NCBI RefSeq assembly: GCF_013410665.1
Contig: NZ_JACCFM010000001.1
Coordinates: 310,001-374,000 of the forward strand
Origin: Leifsonia psychrotolerans
Lineage (GTDB): Bacteria; Actinomycetota; Actinomycetes; Actinomycetales; Microbacteriaceae
Direction of reading: 5' to 3'
DNA: 64,000 bases
Positions within the stretch are counted from its first letter, which is position 1; each line of letters begins with the position of its first letter. Both the position numbers and the translations under genes were made by a program. Below are positions 19,115-28,354 of this stretch, in pieces. The notes beneath the pieces were generated by a model. The model saw nothing but the letters and a program-made list of their open reading frames with translations, was not told the DNA's origin and did not search any database.

Positions 19115-19390
19115 CTACTTGCTTTGTTGGAATTCGTGTCTGCCCGAAACGGATTGATCTTGACACGACGGCGATGAGTGCTCTGAATCGCCGCGATGGC
19201 GTCTTTGTCCGCGCGTCGCTTCGTGCCCGATGAGGCTGCAGAGATAGGGATATCGGGCGAAGCGTTTCTCGATGCCGGGCATGCAGACGAGGGTGACGCC
19301 CATTTGGTGGCGGTCCTAGAAGTCGCGGGCTAGTCCGAGACCTGCAGTCTTGAGCCGGTCGGCTTCGTCGGGACTCTTTCCCGGCGCCCG
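19115..19390 (-). pseudogene. Fragment of a transposition-type AAA ATPase
   Basis: Minus-strand sequence reads EADRLKTAGLGLARDF, a TAG stop at about 19319, then DRHQMGVTLVCMPGIEKRFA and RYPYLCSLIGHE. This matches the central part of TniB/IstB-like ATP-binding proteins carried by transposons (…ADRL…LRD.-D…[21 protein letters not shown]). Both ends are missing. It is a remnant in the cargo block between the LysE pseudogene and the second SCO6880-tail repeat, and hints that a transposable element helped bring the cargo in. Confidence 0.6.
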
Positions 19391-19438
19391 CAACATTTGG
19401 TGCCGCGAAATGGCAGCCAGATGTCGCTGCAAATCACA

Positions 19439-19490
19439 GCTCACACGCTCCGACACAGCGGCAGCGCTGCGGCGGTGAACGCCTGCGCTT
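19439..19490. repeat. Direct repeat copy B, native 3' end of SCO6880 gene
   Basis: The native copy of the repeat at 16388-16439. It is the terminal coding sequence and stop of the SCO6880-family gene. Copies A and B bracket about 3 kb that interrupts the conjugation operon. Confidence 0.85.
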
Positions 19491-20904
19491 GCCGGCCAAC
19501 GAGTCGGCGCGTCTCACAAGACGCTTGGATGGCGGCCTGCTCGATCGAGGCGACAGCGGCATCCAATTCGTCAATACTCGGAGCCGTAATGCAGATGAGA
19601 CCGGTCGTGCGTAGTACGCCGTGGCCAGCGGTGAGATCAGTTTCTTGCTGCAGCACGTCTTCGTACTCGGCGGTCGCGCCGGCATCCTCGATCTGGCCAA
19701 TGCGCCTGCGCTGGTGTGCGTCGCTGATGAGCTCGGTCTTCTTCTTGCGGATGTCGCGCGCGGCCTGATCGGCGCGGACCGGCAGATAGTGCAACGACAC
19801 GGTGCGCAGAACGCCGGTAGTAAAGACGAGCGGTGACATGAACCCGGGGTAGACCTGTGACCGCGGCCATTCGCTGATCCAGAGCACGGCGTGGAATGCG
19901 GTGTCGGAGTGGAGCCGATCCCAGCTTTCGGTGACGGCGACGGGGCCAGCCGTCGCAAGATCACGACCGACGGCACGATGGCGTTCGAGCTCGACACCGA
20001 TGGCCGGGTCGTAGGCGGTGCGCAGAATGCTCGCGAGCTCGTCGGTCGTGAGCCACCCACCGACGCTGAGATCTGCGGCTCGGAGTGCGCCGGTCAGCGA
20101 CGTCATTTCCTGGCGCAGCACTGTTGCCGCGCCGCGCATGCCTCCGCCCTGGGTACGGATTTGTCTGGCTGCGGCCTTGAGATCTAGCGAAATGCTGACG
20201 GTGGTGGCGTGGCGCTCTCCGGCCGGCCCGGCACGCTCGATGAGGTCGCGGTATGTGACTGTAGCCCAGCTGCCGTCGTCGATCCCGTGCCGCTCCCACC
20301 ACTCGGCGAGCCCCGTGCCCGAGTCAGGGAGCGTGCGTTCCGACACCTGTAGACGTGCAATGCGCCCAGACCTGCACGCACCGGCGAGCACGCGCCCCCA
20401 GCCTGTTACGCGCCGGTTCTGTTCGGAGGGGTCGAGCAAGGCGAATGCGGGGTGCGACACCGCCACGATCGCGGTGAGAGTCTGTTCATGCGGGTCATGG
20501 ATCATCACGGCCCCGGACTCCGGATCGTTCCACTCGCGCAACGGGGCGGCGTCTCCCGGCAGAGCGAGCGTGCCCACGGGGCGGGGCCGAATGATGCGTC
20601 GACGATAGGTGAGCTGGCCGCGCGCGCTGCGCCACATCCATCGGCTGACGATCGGCAACCATTCGACGAGTTTGCGACCACCGATCGGGATGACGGCCAC
20701 GATCACCGCGGTTCCCCAGAGCGGGCTCGTCCACGCAATGCCGGAGGCACCCGCCGTGTAGAGCGCGGTGACAAGAGTGAGTAGGCCGATTGAAACGGCG
20801 ATCAGCTGAGGAAGAGAGAGCCCGAAGAGGATGCCGCGGCGAGCCAGCCGCGAGAACTGCACCGGTGCAAGCTGATAATCGCTGTGGTTGTTGCCGGTGA
20901 CCAT
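19441..20904 (-). CDS. SCO6880 family conjugation protein
   Basis: A 487-residue protein with two N-terminal membrane helices (about 33-50 and 58-78; FGLSLPQLIAVSIGLLTLVT) and a long cytoplasmic part. It fits the actinobacterial SCO6880 family, which fuses a PrgI-like membrane part to the N-terminal domain of VirB4: VMIHDPHEQTLTAIVAVSHP, then VTYRDLIERAGPAGERHATT, and GAATVLRQEMTSLTGALRAA. It is expected to pair with the separate VirB4 ATPase at 14425. It starts 2 bp after the TrbL-like gene stop. The cargo block directly after its stop separates it from the rest of the operon and may reduce downstream expression. Confidence 0.88.
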   Translation of the reverse strand: MVTGNNHSDYQLAPVQFSRLARRGILFGLSLPQLIAVSIGLLTLVTALYTAGASGIAWTSPLWGTAVIVAVIPIGGRKLVEWLPIVSRWMWRSARGQLTYRRRIIRPRPVGTLALPGDAAPLREWNDPESGAVMIHDPHEQTLTAIVAVSHPAFALLDPSEQNRRVTGWGRVLAGACRSGRIARLQVSERTLPDSGTGLAEWWERHGIDDGSWATVTYRDLIERAGPAGERHATTVSISLDLKAAARQIRTQGGGMRGAATVLRQEMTSLTGALRAADLSVGGWLTTDELASILRTAYDPAIGVELERHRAVGRDLATAGPVAVTESWDRLHSDTAFHAVLWISEWPRSQVYPGFMSPLVFTTGVLRTVSLHYLPVRADQAARDIRKKKTELISDAHQRRRIGQIEDAGATAEYEDVLQQETDLTAGHGVLRTTGLICITAPSIDELDAAVASIEQAAIQASCETRRLVGRQAQAFTAAALPLCRSV

Positions 20905-20906
20905 GG

Positions 20907-22304
20907 CTATACGTCCTTCATTGCTCGTCCGGCCGCGGGCGAAGCGGTAGCCGGTTGCGCCGATGTGCCCCGTGGGCGGCGAGACTGAACTACCGACCGC
21001 GGAGTGTTCGGGGGAGTGGGAGCCGCGATATTGTCCGAGGATTGCATGTGGCCGCTCGCCGCCTGGCCGGCCGCGTTGCCGACTTTCGGGCCAGCTTTGG
21101 CCGCGGCACCGATGACCTCCGCACCAACAACTACGGCCGCTGCGGCTGGCCCTGCGGCCGCGGCACCGCCCGTGGTACCCGCGCTTGCTGCGCTCCCGCC
21201 CGCCACACCGCCGCTGGAGGTCCCTGCGGATCCGGATGCCCGGCTTGCCGAGGCGGTGGTGCTGCGCCCACCCGACGTTGCGGGCGGCGGACCGCTCTGC
21301 GACGACTTCGCGCTTCCGGCATCCGCACGGTGACCAAGAATCCTCTTCGCCCCGTCAACCATCGGTGCGCTCGGTACCGGGACGGGCCTGTTGAGTGCGG
21401 ACTTGGCCTCCTGCTCGCTCGACATCGCGTGATACATATCGAAGCCAATGAAGCTGAGGAACTTGTATGTGATGTACGGAGCGAACGCCGCGATGAACAT
21501 CAGCACGATTCCCGCTATTGGATCGCTGATCGACGCGAGGTCGGCATCGATGGGTGCCGAGACCTGCGCGACTGCCACCAGGAAGATGACGACGAGAACC
21601 AGCTTGGAGAGGATCAAAGCGATCACAAACGCCACCCACTTCGTGAACCAGCCCTTCGTGGCATCCCATGTCGCACCGGCGAGCGCGATCGGCCCAAACA
21701 CGATCGCGACCAGCAGCAACGCCTTGCGGATGAGGAGCGAGAACCACACGATCGCCGCAGCGCTGATCGCCAGCGCGGAGAGGAAGATCGTCACGATCGC
21801 ACCGACGCCCGGGGCAGCGATACTAATCGTCGTGAGGCCGCCGGCGAGAAGTGCGATGCGGTCGCCCATTCCCTTCATGGTGTTGCCGCTTGCTTGAACG
21901 ATGCCGATGGCCAACTGGTCGGTGATCTCAAGCATCAGCCCGGTGATGGTGATGAGCACGAACGATCCGAGTATGGACTTGGCGAGTCCCAAGGCGGCTC
22001 GGGAGAGAGCTGTTGGGTCGCGGTGGACGAGCCCGGTGATCAGTTGCAAGCAGAAGAGCACCAACGTTACGAACACGGCGACGCCGAACAGCACGTTGTA
22101 GACCTTGATATACCCGGGGTCGGTGAGATCGACGAGTGTGGTGGTATCGAAAGCAGCCCAGACGGATTCGAACAGCCAGGCCGCTGCGGAGCCCATAGAA
22201 TTTGCGAGCCAGTCAAACGGGGCCGCGATCAACGAGGCTGTGCCTTCGCCGACGGTGCTGCACACCTCGGCGATAACGGGGACGTCGCAGACGCTCATCG
22301 TCAT
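20907..22304 (-). CDS. TrbL/VirB6-like conjugation membrane protein
   Basis: A 465-residue polytopic membrane protein. Six or more hydrophobic helices lie between residues 65 and 285 (for example NVLFGVAVFVTLVLFCLQLI and SFVLITITGLMLEI), followed by KALLLVAIVFGPIALAGATW, the conserved TrbL/VirB6 region, and a long Ala/Ser/Gly/Pro-rich C-terminal tail (about 310-465) that is probably disordered. It forms part of the inner-membrane channel of the mating apparatus. Its start is 21 bp from the DUF6112 gene stop and it is almost contiguous with the SCO6880 gene. Confidence 0.9.
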   Translation of the reverse strand: MTMSVCDVPVIAEVCSTVGEGTASLIAAPFDWLANSMGSAAAWLFESVWAAFDTTTLVDLTDPGYIKVYNVLFGVAVFVTLVLFCLQLITGLVHRDPTALSRAALGLAKSILGSFVLITITGLMLEITDQLAIGIVQASGNTMKGMGDRIALLAGGLTTISIAAPGVGAIVTIFLSALAISAAAIVWFSLLIRKALLLVAIVFGPIALAGATWDATKGWFTKWVAFVIALILSKLVLVVIFLVAVAQVSAPIDADLASISDPIAGIVLMFIAAFAPYITYKFLSFIGFDMYHAMSSEQEAKSALNRPVPVPSAPMVDGAKRILGHRADAGSAKSSQSGPPPATSGGRSTTASASRASGSAGTSSGGVAGGSAASAGTTGGAAAAGPAAAAVVVGAEVIGAAAKAGPKVGNAAGQAASGHMQSSDNIAAPTPPNTPRSVVQSRRPRGTSAQPATASPAAGRAMKDV

Positions 22305-22325
22305 GCCCTTGTTTGGTCGCCTCGG

Positions 22326-22595
22326 TCAGACGGCTTGGCCGACGCCCCAGAAGAAGTTGATGAGTGTGACGGCTGCGCCGCAGATGATCGCCGCACCGCA
22401 CGACACCAGCACGCCCAGCTTGCCGCGCGAGGCGAGGTGCGGGTTTGACGAGTTCGCCCCGAAGCCCCACACGATCGCGGAGAGGATCAGGGCGAGCACG
22501 CTCAGAATGAGGCCAACCGTCATCACGGCGCCGACGATGACGCGCAGCTGTTCGATGCCGGGAAGCCCGGTTCCGTTTGGAACAATGTCGATCAC
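22326..22595 (-). CDS. DUF6112 family small membrane protein, copy 1
   Basis: An 89-residue protein with two membrane helices (LRVIVGAVMTVGLILSVLAL and GVLVSCGAAIICGAAVTLIN). The GTG at 22595 has GGGAG 7 bp upstream and gives the family-typical start VIDIVPNGTGLPG; the longer frame from 22655 is less likely. DUF6112 proteins sit beside TrbL genes in actinobacterial ICEs and resemble VirB2/VirB3-size components; a pilin-like or channel role is inferred. Confidence 0.8.
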   Translation of the reverse strand: MIDIVPNGTGLPGIEQLRVIVGAVMTVGLILSVLALILSAIVWGFGANSSNPHLASRGKLGVLVSCGAAIICGAAVTLINFFWGVGQAV

Positions 22596-22683
22596 GGCGA
22601 GCTCCCTCGTTCGATGAATGGGTACGAACGAAAGGAGTGCAGGGTGTTCCCGCAACGACTGAATGCAGTGCGTCGTGGGGTGT

Positions 22684-22821
22684 TCAATCGGAATGTGCTG
22701 CAGCCAACGGGGACATCTTCACGTGAGAGAAAGACTCGATCGCGACATTGAAGATGTGGTTACGGTGGATTTCTGGCGAATTGAGAAAGGTGCCTAGGCA
22801 AAGCTCGACATACGGTTTCAT
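22684..22821 (-). CDS. Possible 45-residue protein
   Basis: A short frame from ATG 22821 with GGGAG 8 bp upstream, reading MKPYVELCLGTFLNSPEIHR and ending AAAHSD. Composition is protein-like, but no family is recognised. It lies between the two DUF6112 genes in operon orientation. Confidence 0.3.
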   Translation of the reverse strand: MKPYVELCLGTFLNSPEIHRNHIFNVAIESFSHVKMSPLAAAHSD

Positions 22822-23300
22822 GAATGGCTCCCTGCGGGGCCCGAAGGGCGATTAGCAAACGGGCTATGTGTTGCGAATTGTGTCGGGGCCGTCATATTTT
22901 GCGGCGCCACTTTCCCCTTCAGTAGCGATGCCGTGCCGCACGGCTGGAAGCTACGCCTGTGTAATCGTTAGCTCGCCTGTGCGCAGAATTGACTACGGGT
23001 TGCGTGATCATAGTCAGAGGTGGTGTCGGATGAAGTCCGGTTGCTGGGACCGCGTGTCGGCTTCCGCCAAGCGGTTGGCAGGTTCCGAGCCGGACCAACT
23101 CTCTGATTTGAAGTGCAGGCCGCACACAGTCTCGTGCTGCTAGGCGCGGCGACATCGAGTCGAACCGCTGGAAGTGGCGATTGCGAAAGTGACCACCCAC
23201 GGATTCTCAGTAGGTCGTTGCCGCATAAGTTGTCTGCGGGTTCCCTTTTTGTGGTGCGAGCGTACGAGCGCGGTCGACAAACTCGTCTGCCTCACTCCCG
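22822..23300. other. Gap inside the conjugation operon
   Basis: About 480 bp with no supported gene, lower in GC than the flanking transfer genes. Together with 23301-23849 it separates two DUF6112 genes that are usually close. It looks like inserted DNA. Confidence 0.45.
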
Positions 23301-23717
23301 CTAGAAGAAGAGGTTCTTGACGAAGTAGAATGCTCTGAGGGCCTGGCTCAGCCCCGCTAATAATATGAAAAGGACGAGAACTCCGATCGCACAGATGGTG
23401 GCTACCCACCATGCGATCTCTGCTGGAAGTGACACGGAAAACAACACCACTGAAGTAATCGTGGCGAGTACCGAGAGCGCGCCGCCTGCAGCTTTTGTTG
23501 AGTTCAAACTGACTATCTTGCGCTCGGGCATGTTGAGCGCACGGATTTCCTCGGACGGCACGAACGTCCATCCCGCCGTTGAGTGTAACTTCGCATACTT
23601 ACCCGTTGGATCTAGCTTCTTGATCCGTATTGTCGCGTAGAGCGACATAATGAGTGCAAGTGCCCCGCTGAGGGTCGAACCGAGGGCCAATTGTGCGAAG
23701 AGCGCATTTATTTCCAC
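23301..23717 (-). CDS. Hypothetical membrane protein inserted between DUF6112 genes
   Basis: A 138-residue protein with an N-terminal helix (about 5-28, FAQLALGSTLSGALALIMSL) and two C-terminal helices (about 83-103 and 106-126). The middle region KKLDPTGKYAKLHSTAGW is soluble. I do not recognise a family. It is AT-richer than the neighbouring transfer genes and is not part of the usual operon, so it is likely cargo. A possible role is exclusion or membrane defence, but nothing in the sequence proves it. Confidence 0.55.
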   Translation of the reverse strand: MEINALFAQLALGSTLSGALALIMSLYATIRIKKLDPTGKYAKLHSTAGWTFVPSEEIRALNMPERKIVSLNSTKAAGGALSVLATITSVVLFSVSLPAEIAWWVATICAIGVLVLFILLAGLSQALRAFYFVKNLFF

Positions 23718-23849
23718 GTCTGATGATGGCAGATTGCTGACCTACATGTGACATCGCCTTTTTGGTGCGAGGCCCAATGTTCATGTGGGCGGTTTCGCTT
23801 ACTATCCGTGCGCTCTTGTCTAGGCGTTCGCAGCTTGATGTGCAATAAC

Positions 23850-24116
23850 TCATAGTCGACTGCCGATAGCGAGCATGAAATTGACGACGGCAATTGCCGC
23901 CCCGGCGAGCGCCGCCGCCCCGCACGCCACCCAGAGCCCCGTTCGAGCTTTCAAGGCGGCTTGGAAATGGCCGTTCGCCGTGGCGAGCGCCCAAGCGATC
24001 CCACTCACGACCATCGTCAGCACCGCGGCGATGAGCACAATCGTAAGCAGCGCGCCGATGATGCTCTGTAGCTCGGTCGCGCCACCGACTGCGCCGAAGT
24101 CAGGGAAGACCTCCAT
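23850..24116 (-). CDS. DUF6112 family small membrane protein, copy 2
   Basis: An 88-residue protein starting at ATG 24116 (MEVFPDFGAVGGATELQSII) with two membrane helices (GALLTIVLIAAVLTMVVSGI and GLWVACGAAALAGAAIAVVN). The start is 1 bp after the stop of the upstream hydrolase gene, so translation is probably coupled. It is a divergent paralogue of the gene at 22326-22595, as is common in these T4SS operons. Confidence 0.8.
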   Translation of the reverse strand: MEVFPDFGAVGGATELQSIIGALLTIVLIAAVLTMVVSGIAWALATANGHFQAALKARTGLWVACGAAALAGAAIAVVNFMLAIGSRL

Positions 24117-24117
24117 G

Positions 24118-25284
24118 TCACGCCGCCTTTGCTGGTGTGCATCGGGCCGCGGCATCCGCGGCGCCGTCGAGTCCGGTAGCACCATGTGCGGTAAGCCAGT
24201 CGAGTGCGTTGACGGCTGGCTCATTCGCTCCGCCCGGGTGTATCTCGAGGTGGAGGTGTGGGCCTGTCGATTTCCCTGCCGAGCCGACGTCGCCGATGTG
24301 TTGGCCCGCGGACACGTTGTCGCCCGTGGCGACGTGGATGCCCTCGTCATACATATGGGCGTAGTACGACGCGACGCGCGCTCCATCGATTGTGCTCTCG
24401 ATGATGATTAGTCCGCCGTAGGTGCCGCGCGGTCCAGCGAAGCTCACGACGCCGTCGGCGACCGCGAGGATCGGCGTACCCGCGGACGCCGCAAGATCGC
24501 TGCCGGCATGGAAAGCTCGCGAGCCCGTGACAGGGTCGGTTCGCCATCCGAAACTATCGGTCGGGTTGTAACTCCCCGCAGGCAAAGGATAGACGACGCG
24601 CGAGGTCTCCGGAACCGCGGGGCTGGCAACGCGCGCGCTCGCCGAAGGGTGTCGGGTGAGCGCGGTGAGGATCGCTTCCGCCGTGGGTTGGTAGTTCTGA
24701 TATCGATCCGGGTAGGCGCTGACCTCGACGGCTTGTGCGGCTTCGCCGGGGTCCAACAGCTTCCAGCCAGTGATATCGAGAAGGCCGCGCGGCGATCCGG
24801 CGTTGGGGCCCGCCAATCCGCCGAAGAACGCTCCCGCTTGGTATTCCGGGTCCATGAGCTCGGCGACCGTTCCCCATCCCGCAACCGGTCGCATTTGAAA
24901 GAGGCCGAGCGAGTCGTGGTCGGAGCCGATTCCGTCGTTCGGGTAGCCCGCGGAATCCGGATAGGCAGAGGGATTAGCGAGCATGCGCAGAGTCGACTCG
25001 GTGAGCGCGGCCATCAGCGCGATCAACACGCCCTCGCGGCCGACGCCCGTCGTCTTGGTGCCGACAGAGACGATCGTGGCGGCGCGGGTCAACTGTTGCT
25101 TGCTCAGGGTGATCGTCGCCCCATTGTGGGTGGGGGCCGTGAGCGAGTCGGGGATGCTGCCGACGCCGAGCGATACAGACGTGCATGAGATCGCGGCGGG
25201 GTTCACGAGCGCTGCTACCCCGACCAGGCCGGCCTGCGGGCCGACGAGGATGAGTGCAACGAGGAAGCCGAGGAGCTTTTTCAT
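24118..25284 (-). CDS. Conjugation cell-wall hydrolase with M23 peptidase domain
   Basis: A 388-residue secreted protein. A signal peptide covers residues 1-28 (MKKLLGFLVALILVGPQAGL). Residues about 65-205 hold a lysozyme/transglycosylase-like region found in actinobacterial VirB1-type proteins (ALTESTLRMLANPSAYPDSA, then DSLGLFQMRP). Residues about 235-365 are an M23 endopeptidase: FGWRTDPVTGSRAFHAGSDL provides the first zinc His and Asp, and GPHLHLEI the last His pair. It opens the peptidoglycan locally for the mating channel. The following DUF6112 gene is translationally adjacent. Confidence 0.9.
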   Translation of the reverse strand: MKKLLGFLVALILVGPQAGLVGVAALVNPAAISCTSVSLGVGSIPDSLTAPTHNGATITLSKQQLTRAATIVSVGTKTTGVGREGVLIALMAALTESTLRMLANPSAYPDSAGYPNDGIGSDHDSLGLFQMRPVAGWGTVAELMDPEYQAGAFFGGLAGPNAGSPRGLLDITGWKLLDPGEAAQAVEVSAYPDRYQNYQPTAEAILTALTRHPSASARVASPAVPETSRVVYPLPAGSYNPTDSFGWRTDPVTGSRAFHAGSDLAASAGTPILAVADGVVSFAGPRGTYGGLIIIESTIDGARVASYYAHMYDEGIHVATGDNVSAGQHIGDVGSAGKSTGPHLHLEIHPGGANEPAVNALDWLTAHGATGLDGAADAAARCTPAKAA

Positions 25285-25293
25285 TGCTCGGCC

Positions 25294-25947
25294 TCACGCC
25301 AGCGGCTGATTGAGGATTGAGAGTCGGAGCAGCTCGCAGGGGTTATGGCCCGGGCACACGACAAAGACGGTGAACGTCACCGGTCGTGCCGTATGCATTT
25401 CTTCGGTGTCCCAGATGCCGGATCGGTGACGAGCCCCAACCACAGTGAATGCTGTGGCCCCCTCTGGAATCTGTCCTGGCGCTGCCTGGTCGAGGGCAAT
25501 CGACCACGCGCGAGGCACAATGACCGATTTGATCTCGATCGATTGCCGGGTGCCGTAAGCGCTGAGCTGCTGCCAGATCGCCGGTGCAGGGAAGTAGCTT
25601 CGAGCATCGGATGCTACGGCTGGCGCTTCATCAGCGTTGGCGACGTCAACGAGCACCTGCACCCACACGGCGAGTCCGCCTGGGTAGCGGGTATCCCAGG
25701 TGAGAAGGGCGTGGGCGACATCGTGGGCGAATTGTTCAGGATCTGTAGTCGCGGCGATGGGTTGCGGCCGGCCGATGCGTGTCGGCAACGTTGGTGACGC
25801 GGATGCGCTGTGGGGAGTGCTAACCGGCTCGCTCGCGTTCGCCGGCCCGCGAAGCAAGCCGTACACACCGAACGCCATGAGCACGGTGAGCGCGACGAGG
25901 ACACAGGCGATCGCGATGATGAGGCGACGGCGACGAACGAAGCGCAT
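25294..25947 (-). CDS. Membrane-anchored transfer-operon protein
   Basis: A 217-residue protein starting at ATG 25947, which has GAGGAG 5 bp upstream; a longer frame to 26103 is unlikely. One N-terminal helix (about residues 8-30, LIIAIACVLVALTVLMAFGV) anchors an extracytoplasmic domain with a DPEQFAHDVAHALLTWDTRY motif and a late beta-rich part. This layout fits the TcpC/VirB8-like proteins of actinobacterial T4SS, but similarity is too weak to assign. It is the first gene of the leftward conjugation operon. Confidence 0.65.
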   Translation of the reverse strand: MRFVRRRRLIIAIACVLVALTVLMAFGVYGLLRGPANASEPVSTPHSASASPTLPTRIGRPQPIAATTDPEQFAHDVAHALLTWDTRYPGGLAVWVQVLVDVANADEAPAVASDARSYFPAPAIWQQLSAYGTRQSIEIKSVIVPRAWSIALDQAAPGQIPEGATAFTVVGARHRSGIWDTEEMHTARPVTFTVFVVCPGHNPCELLRLSILNQPLA

Positions 25948-26286
25948 GGTGAACTCCTCGAGACGGGTGCGCGTGTGGGAGATGCGCTGTCTGTGAGGTG
26001 CGCCCCAGCGGGCATCAACTTCATTGGATCGGTCATTGACCGCGGACAAAGATATTCGCGGTTGGGAGACGAGAGCCTCCCACGAAGATTTACTTGCGCG
26101 CATCTCTAAAGTTGAATCCTGAGCGCTGGGCGGTCAGTGTCGGCATGGCAGGCCGCTACACCCGCCTATCGCGCCCCAGAAAGCTCAGCTGCAATTCCCG
26201 CTATTTCTCTTCACTTGTTGTCAGAGGTGGACGACACGATCGTGGGCAAGTGGCCCGGCGTCGGCTGCACGCCATATCCTCAGTGG

Positions 26287-27108
26287 ATGTCCGAAAATCA
26301 GGCTGACCCGCGCAGCGTCTTCGTAATTCATGGTCGCAATGAACCGGCACGCAAAGGCCTCTTCGACTTTCTACGCGCCATCGGTCTATCGCCGATTGAG
26401 TGGTCAGAAGCCATTTCAATGACCGGTAGCGCTTCACCGTACATCGGAGATGTGTTGGACGCCGTATTCAGACGCGCACAGGCGGTCGTCGTTCTTCAGA
26501 CCCCGGATGACGTTGCGCATCTTCACGAATCGCTTACGTATCCGGGCGATCCAGAGACACAACCGCAGATGCAACCGCGACCCAACGTGCTCTACGAGGC
26601 AGGAATGGCGATGGGGCGTAGCCCTGATCGCACCGTGATCGTCGAGCTTGGACAGGTCAAGGTGTTCAGCGACATCCACGGGCGGCACGCTGTACGCCTA
26701 GACAATTCCGTTGCAAAGCGGCAGGACTTGGCAACGCGCTTACGCAATGCTGGATGTGCCGTGAAACTGGACGGCACTGACTGGCACGAAGCTGGTGATT
26801 TGACCCCTCCCCGCCCGCCAGGGGGAGGCTTGCCGTTGGGGAGGAAGCTGCCCTCATCTCAAAGCTCTGGCCTGCCACGATTAGCGGCACGATTGCACGA
26901 ACGTGGCGGCAACAAGCTGTCAGATGTCATTGTGACAAACCACGGCCCAGGAACGGTCTATGAGTTGATGGCTGAGCCGATTGACCCCGATGACATGCTG
27001 CGTTCTTCCGATGAACTTCCTGTGCCGCAACTGCCAGCGGGGAAATCGGTTGGTCACGTCCCGCTGAGTGGTGGAGTTTCTCAACACCGTGCGGGTCAGT
27101 TGTTCTAG
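26287..27108 (+). pseudogene. TIR-like (CAP12-type) nucleotide-binding protein, 3' end split by IS256
   Basis: Residues 1-170 match the TIR-like domain of predicted nucleotide-binding proteins (CAP12/TIR-like NADase family): VFVIHGRNEPARKGLFDFLR, then EWSEAISMTGSASPYIGDVL, AVVVLQTPDDVAHL, RPNVLYEAGMAMGRSPDRTV with the candidate catalytic Glu, and FSDIHGRHAVRLDN. Residues 190-260 start a beta-sandwich-like C-terminal domain (VIVTNHGPGTVYELM, VPQLPAGKSVGHVPLSG). The IS256 element begins near codon 262; its sequence supplies the last residues and stop. The displaced 3' part is at about 28480-28612. ATG 26287 is preferred over the track-long start because the family begins at this point. Probable anti-phage effector, now broken. 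Confidence 0.8.
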
Positions 27109-27109
27109 C

Positions 27110-28354
27110 TTAGGCGGCGGTGAGTTCGGGGAGGATCACCGCCTCATTGACGGTCTCGATCGGGTTGGTCATGGTGGCCAGCTCGAGCATGGACGCCTCG
27201 GAGAAGTAGCGGCGTTCGCCGGCCTCCCACTCGTCGTGCTGCTCGATCAGAACAGACCCGGCCAGGCGCAGCAACGCCGCGGGGTTCGGGAAGACGCTGA
27301 CAACATCGGTGCGGCGCTTAATCTCCTTGTTCACCCGTTCCAACGGGTTCGTCGACCAGATCTGCCGCCAGTGCCGGCGCGGGAACCCGGCGAAAGCGAG
27401 CAGGTCAGGTTGGGCGTCGGTGAGCATGGCGGCGACCTTCGGGTGCGAGCGGCCCAGCATGGTGGTGACCTCGCCGAACTGCTTGTGGATGTGCTCCGCG
27501 TCGGGCTGGGCGAAGATCGTGCGGATGATCGACGCGACCATGTCCTGGGAGCCTTTCGGCACCACGGCGAGGACGTTGCGCATGAAGTGCACCCGGCAGC
27601 GCTGCCAGCCGGCGCCCTGGAACACGGTGCCGATGGCCTTCTTCAGTCCGGTGTGCGCGTCAGACATGACCAACTTCACCCCGTCCAAGCCGCGCGCCTT
27701 CAACGAGCGGAGGAAGCTGGTCCAGAAGCCCTCGTTCTCGCTGTCGCCGACGTCGAAGCCGAGCACTTCCCGGCGCCCATCGGCGGCAACGCCGACCGCG
27801 ACGACGATCGCCTGGGACACGATCCGGTGCCCGACGCGGGCCTTGCAGTAGGTGGCGTCGAGGAACACATACGGGAAGTCCTGGGCGGCGAGGGTGCGGT
27901 CACGGAACTGCGCAACTTCCTCGTCCAGGCCCGCGCAGATCCGCGACACTTCCGACTTGGAGATGCCGGTGTCGGCGCCGAGGGCTTTGACCAAGTCATC
28001 GACCTTCCGGGTCGAGACGCCGTGGACGTAGGCCTCCATCACGACCGCGAACAGCGCCTGGTCCACCCGCCGGCGCCGCTCCAACAAGGCCGGGAAGAAC
28101 GACCCAGCACGCAGCTTCGGGATTCGCAGATCGAGGTCCCCGGCCGTCGTCGTCAGCGTTCGGGGACGGCTGCCGTTGCGGAGGGCCGTGCGGCCCGTGC
28201 TGCGTTCGAACGGGGCGGCGCCGATGAACGCGGTCGCCTCCGCATCGATGAGTTCTTGGTAGAGCATCTCGGTCGCCGACCGGACCCGGTCGGTGACGTC
28301 GGTGAGTTTGAGTTGAGCGAGCAGGTCGAGCAGGGCAGACTGGTCTAGAGCCAT
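27110..28354 (-). CDS. IS256-family transposase
   Basis: A 414-residue transposase from ATG 28354 (MALDQSALLDLLAQLKLTDV). The mutator-type DDE core is visible: YVFLDATYCKARVG with the first Asp, KLVMSDAHTGLKKAIG with the second, and IWSTNPLERVNKEIKRRTDV with the Glu. QRCRVHFMRNVLAVVP lies between the second Asp and Glu, as in the family. Length and motifs indicate an intact enzyme. AAGGAC lies about 10 bp before the ATG. A longer frame reaches 28420 but would start outside the ribosome-binding site. Confidence 0.95.
   Translation of the reverse strand: MALDQSALLDLLAQLKLTDVTDRVRSATEMLYQELIDAEATAFIGAAPFERSTGRTALRNGSRPRTLTTTAGDLDLRIPKLRAGSFFPALLERRRRVDQALFAVVMEAYVHGVSTRKVDDLVKALGADTGISKSEVSRICAGLDEEVAQFRDRTLAAQDFPYVFLDATYCKARVGHRIVSQAIVVAVGVAADGRREVLGFDVGDSENEGFWTSFLRSLKARGLDGVKLVMSDAHTGLKKAIGTVFQGAGWQRCRVHFMRNVLAVVPKGSQDMVASIIRTIFAQPDAEHIHKQFGEVTTMLGRSHPKVAAMLTDAQPDLLAFAGFPRRHWRQIWSTNPLERVNKEIKRRTDVVSVFPNPAALLRLAGSVLIEQHDEWEAGERRYFSEASMLELATMTNPIETVNEAVILPELTAA

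Noticed and set aside
20955..22448. 497-residue rightward frame
   Set aside because: Antisense of the TrbL-like gene; composition is Arg/Asp/His-rich without domains.
27068..28348. 426-residue rightward frame opposite the IS256 transposase
   Set aside because: It is the antisense of a complete, motif-bearing transposase and has no domain.
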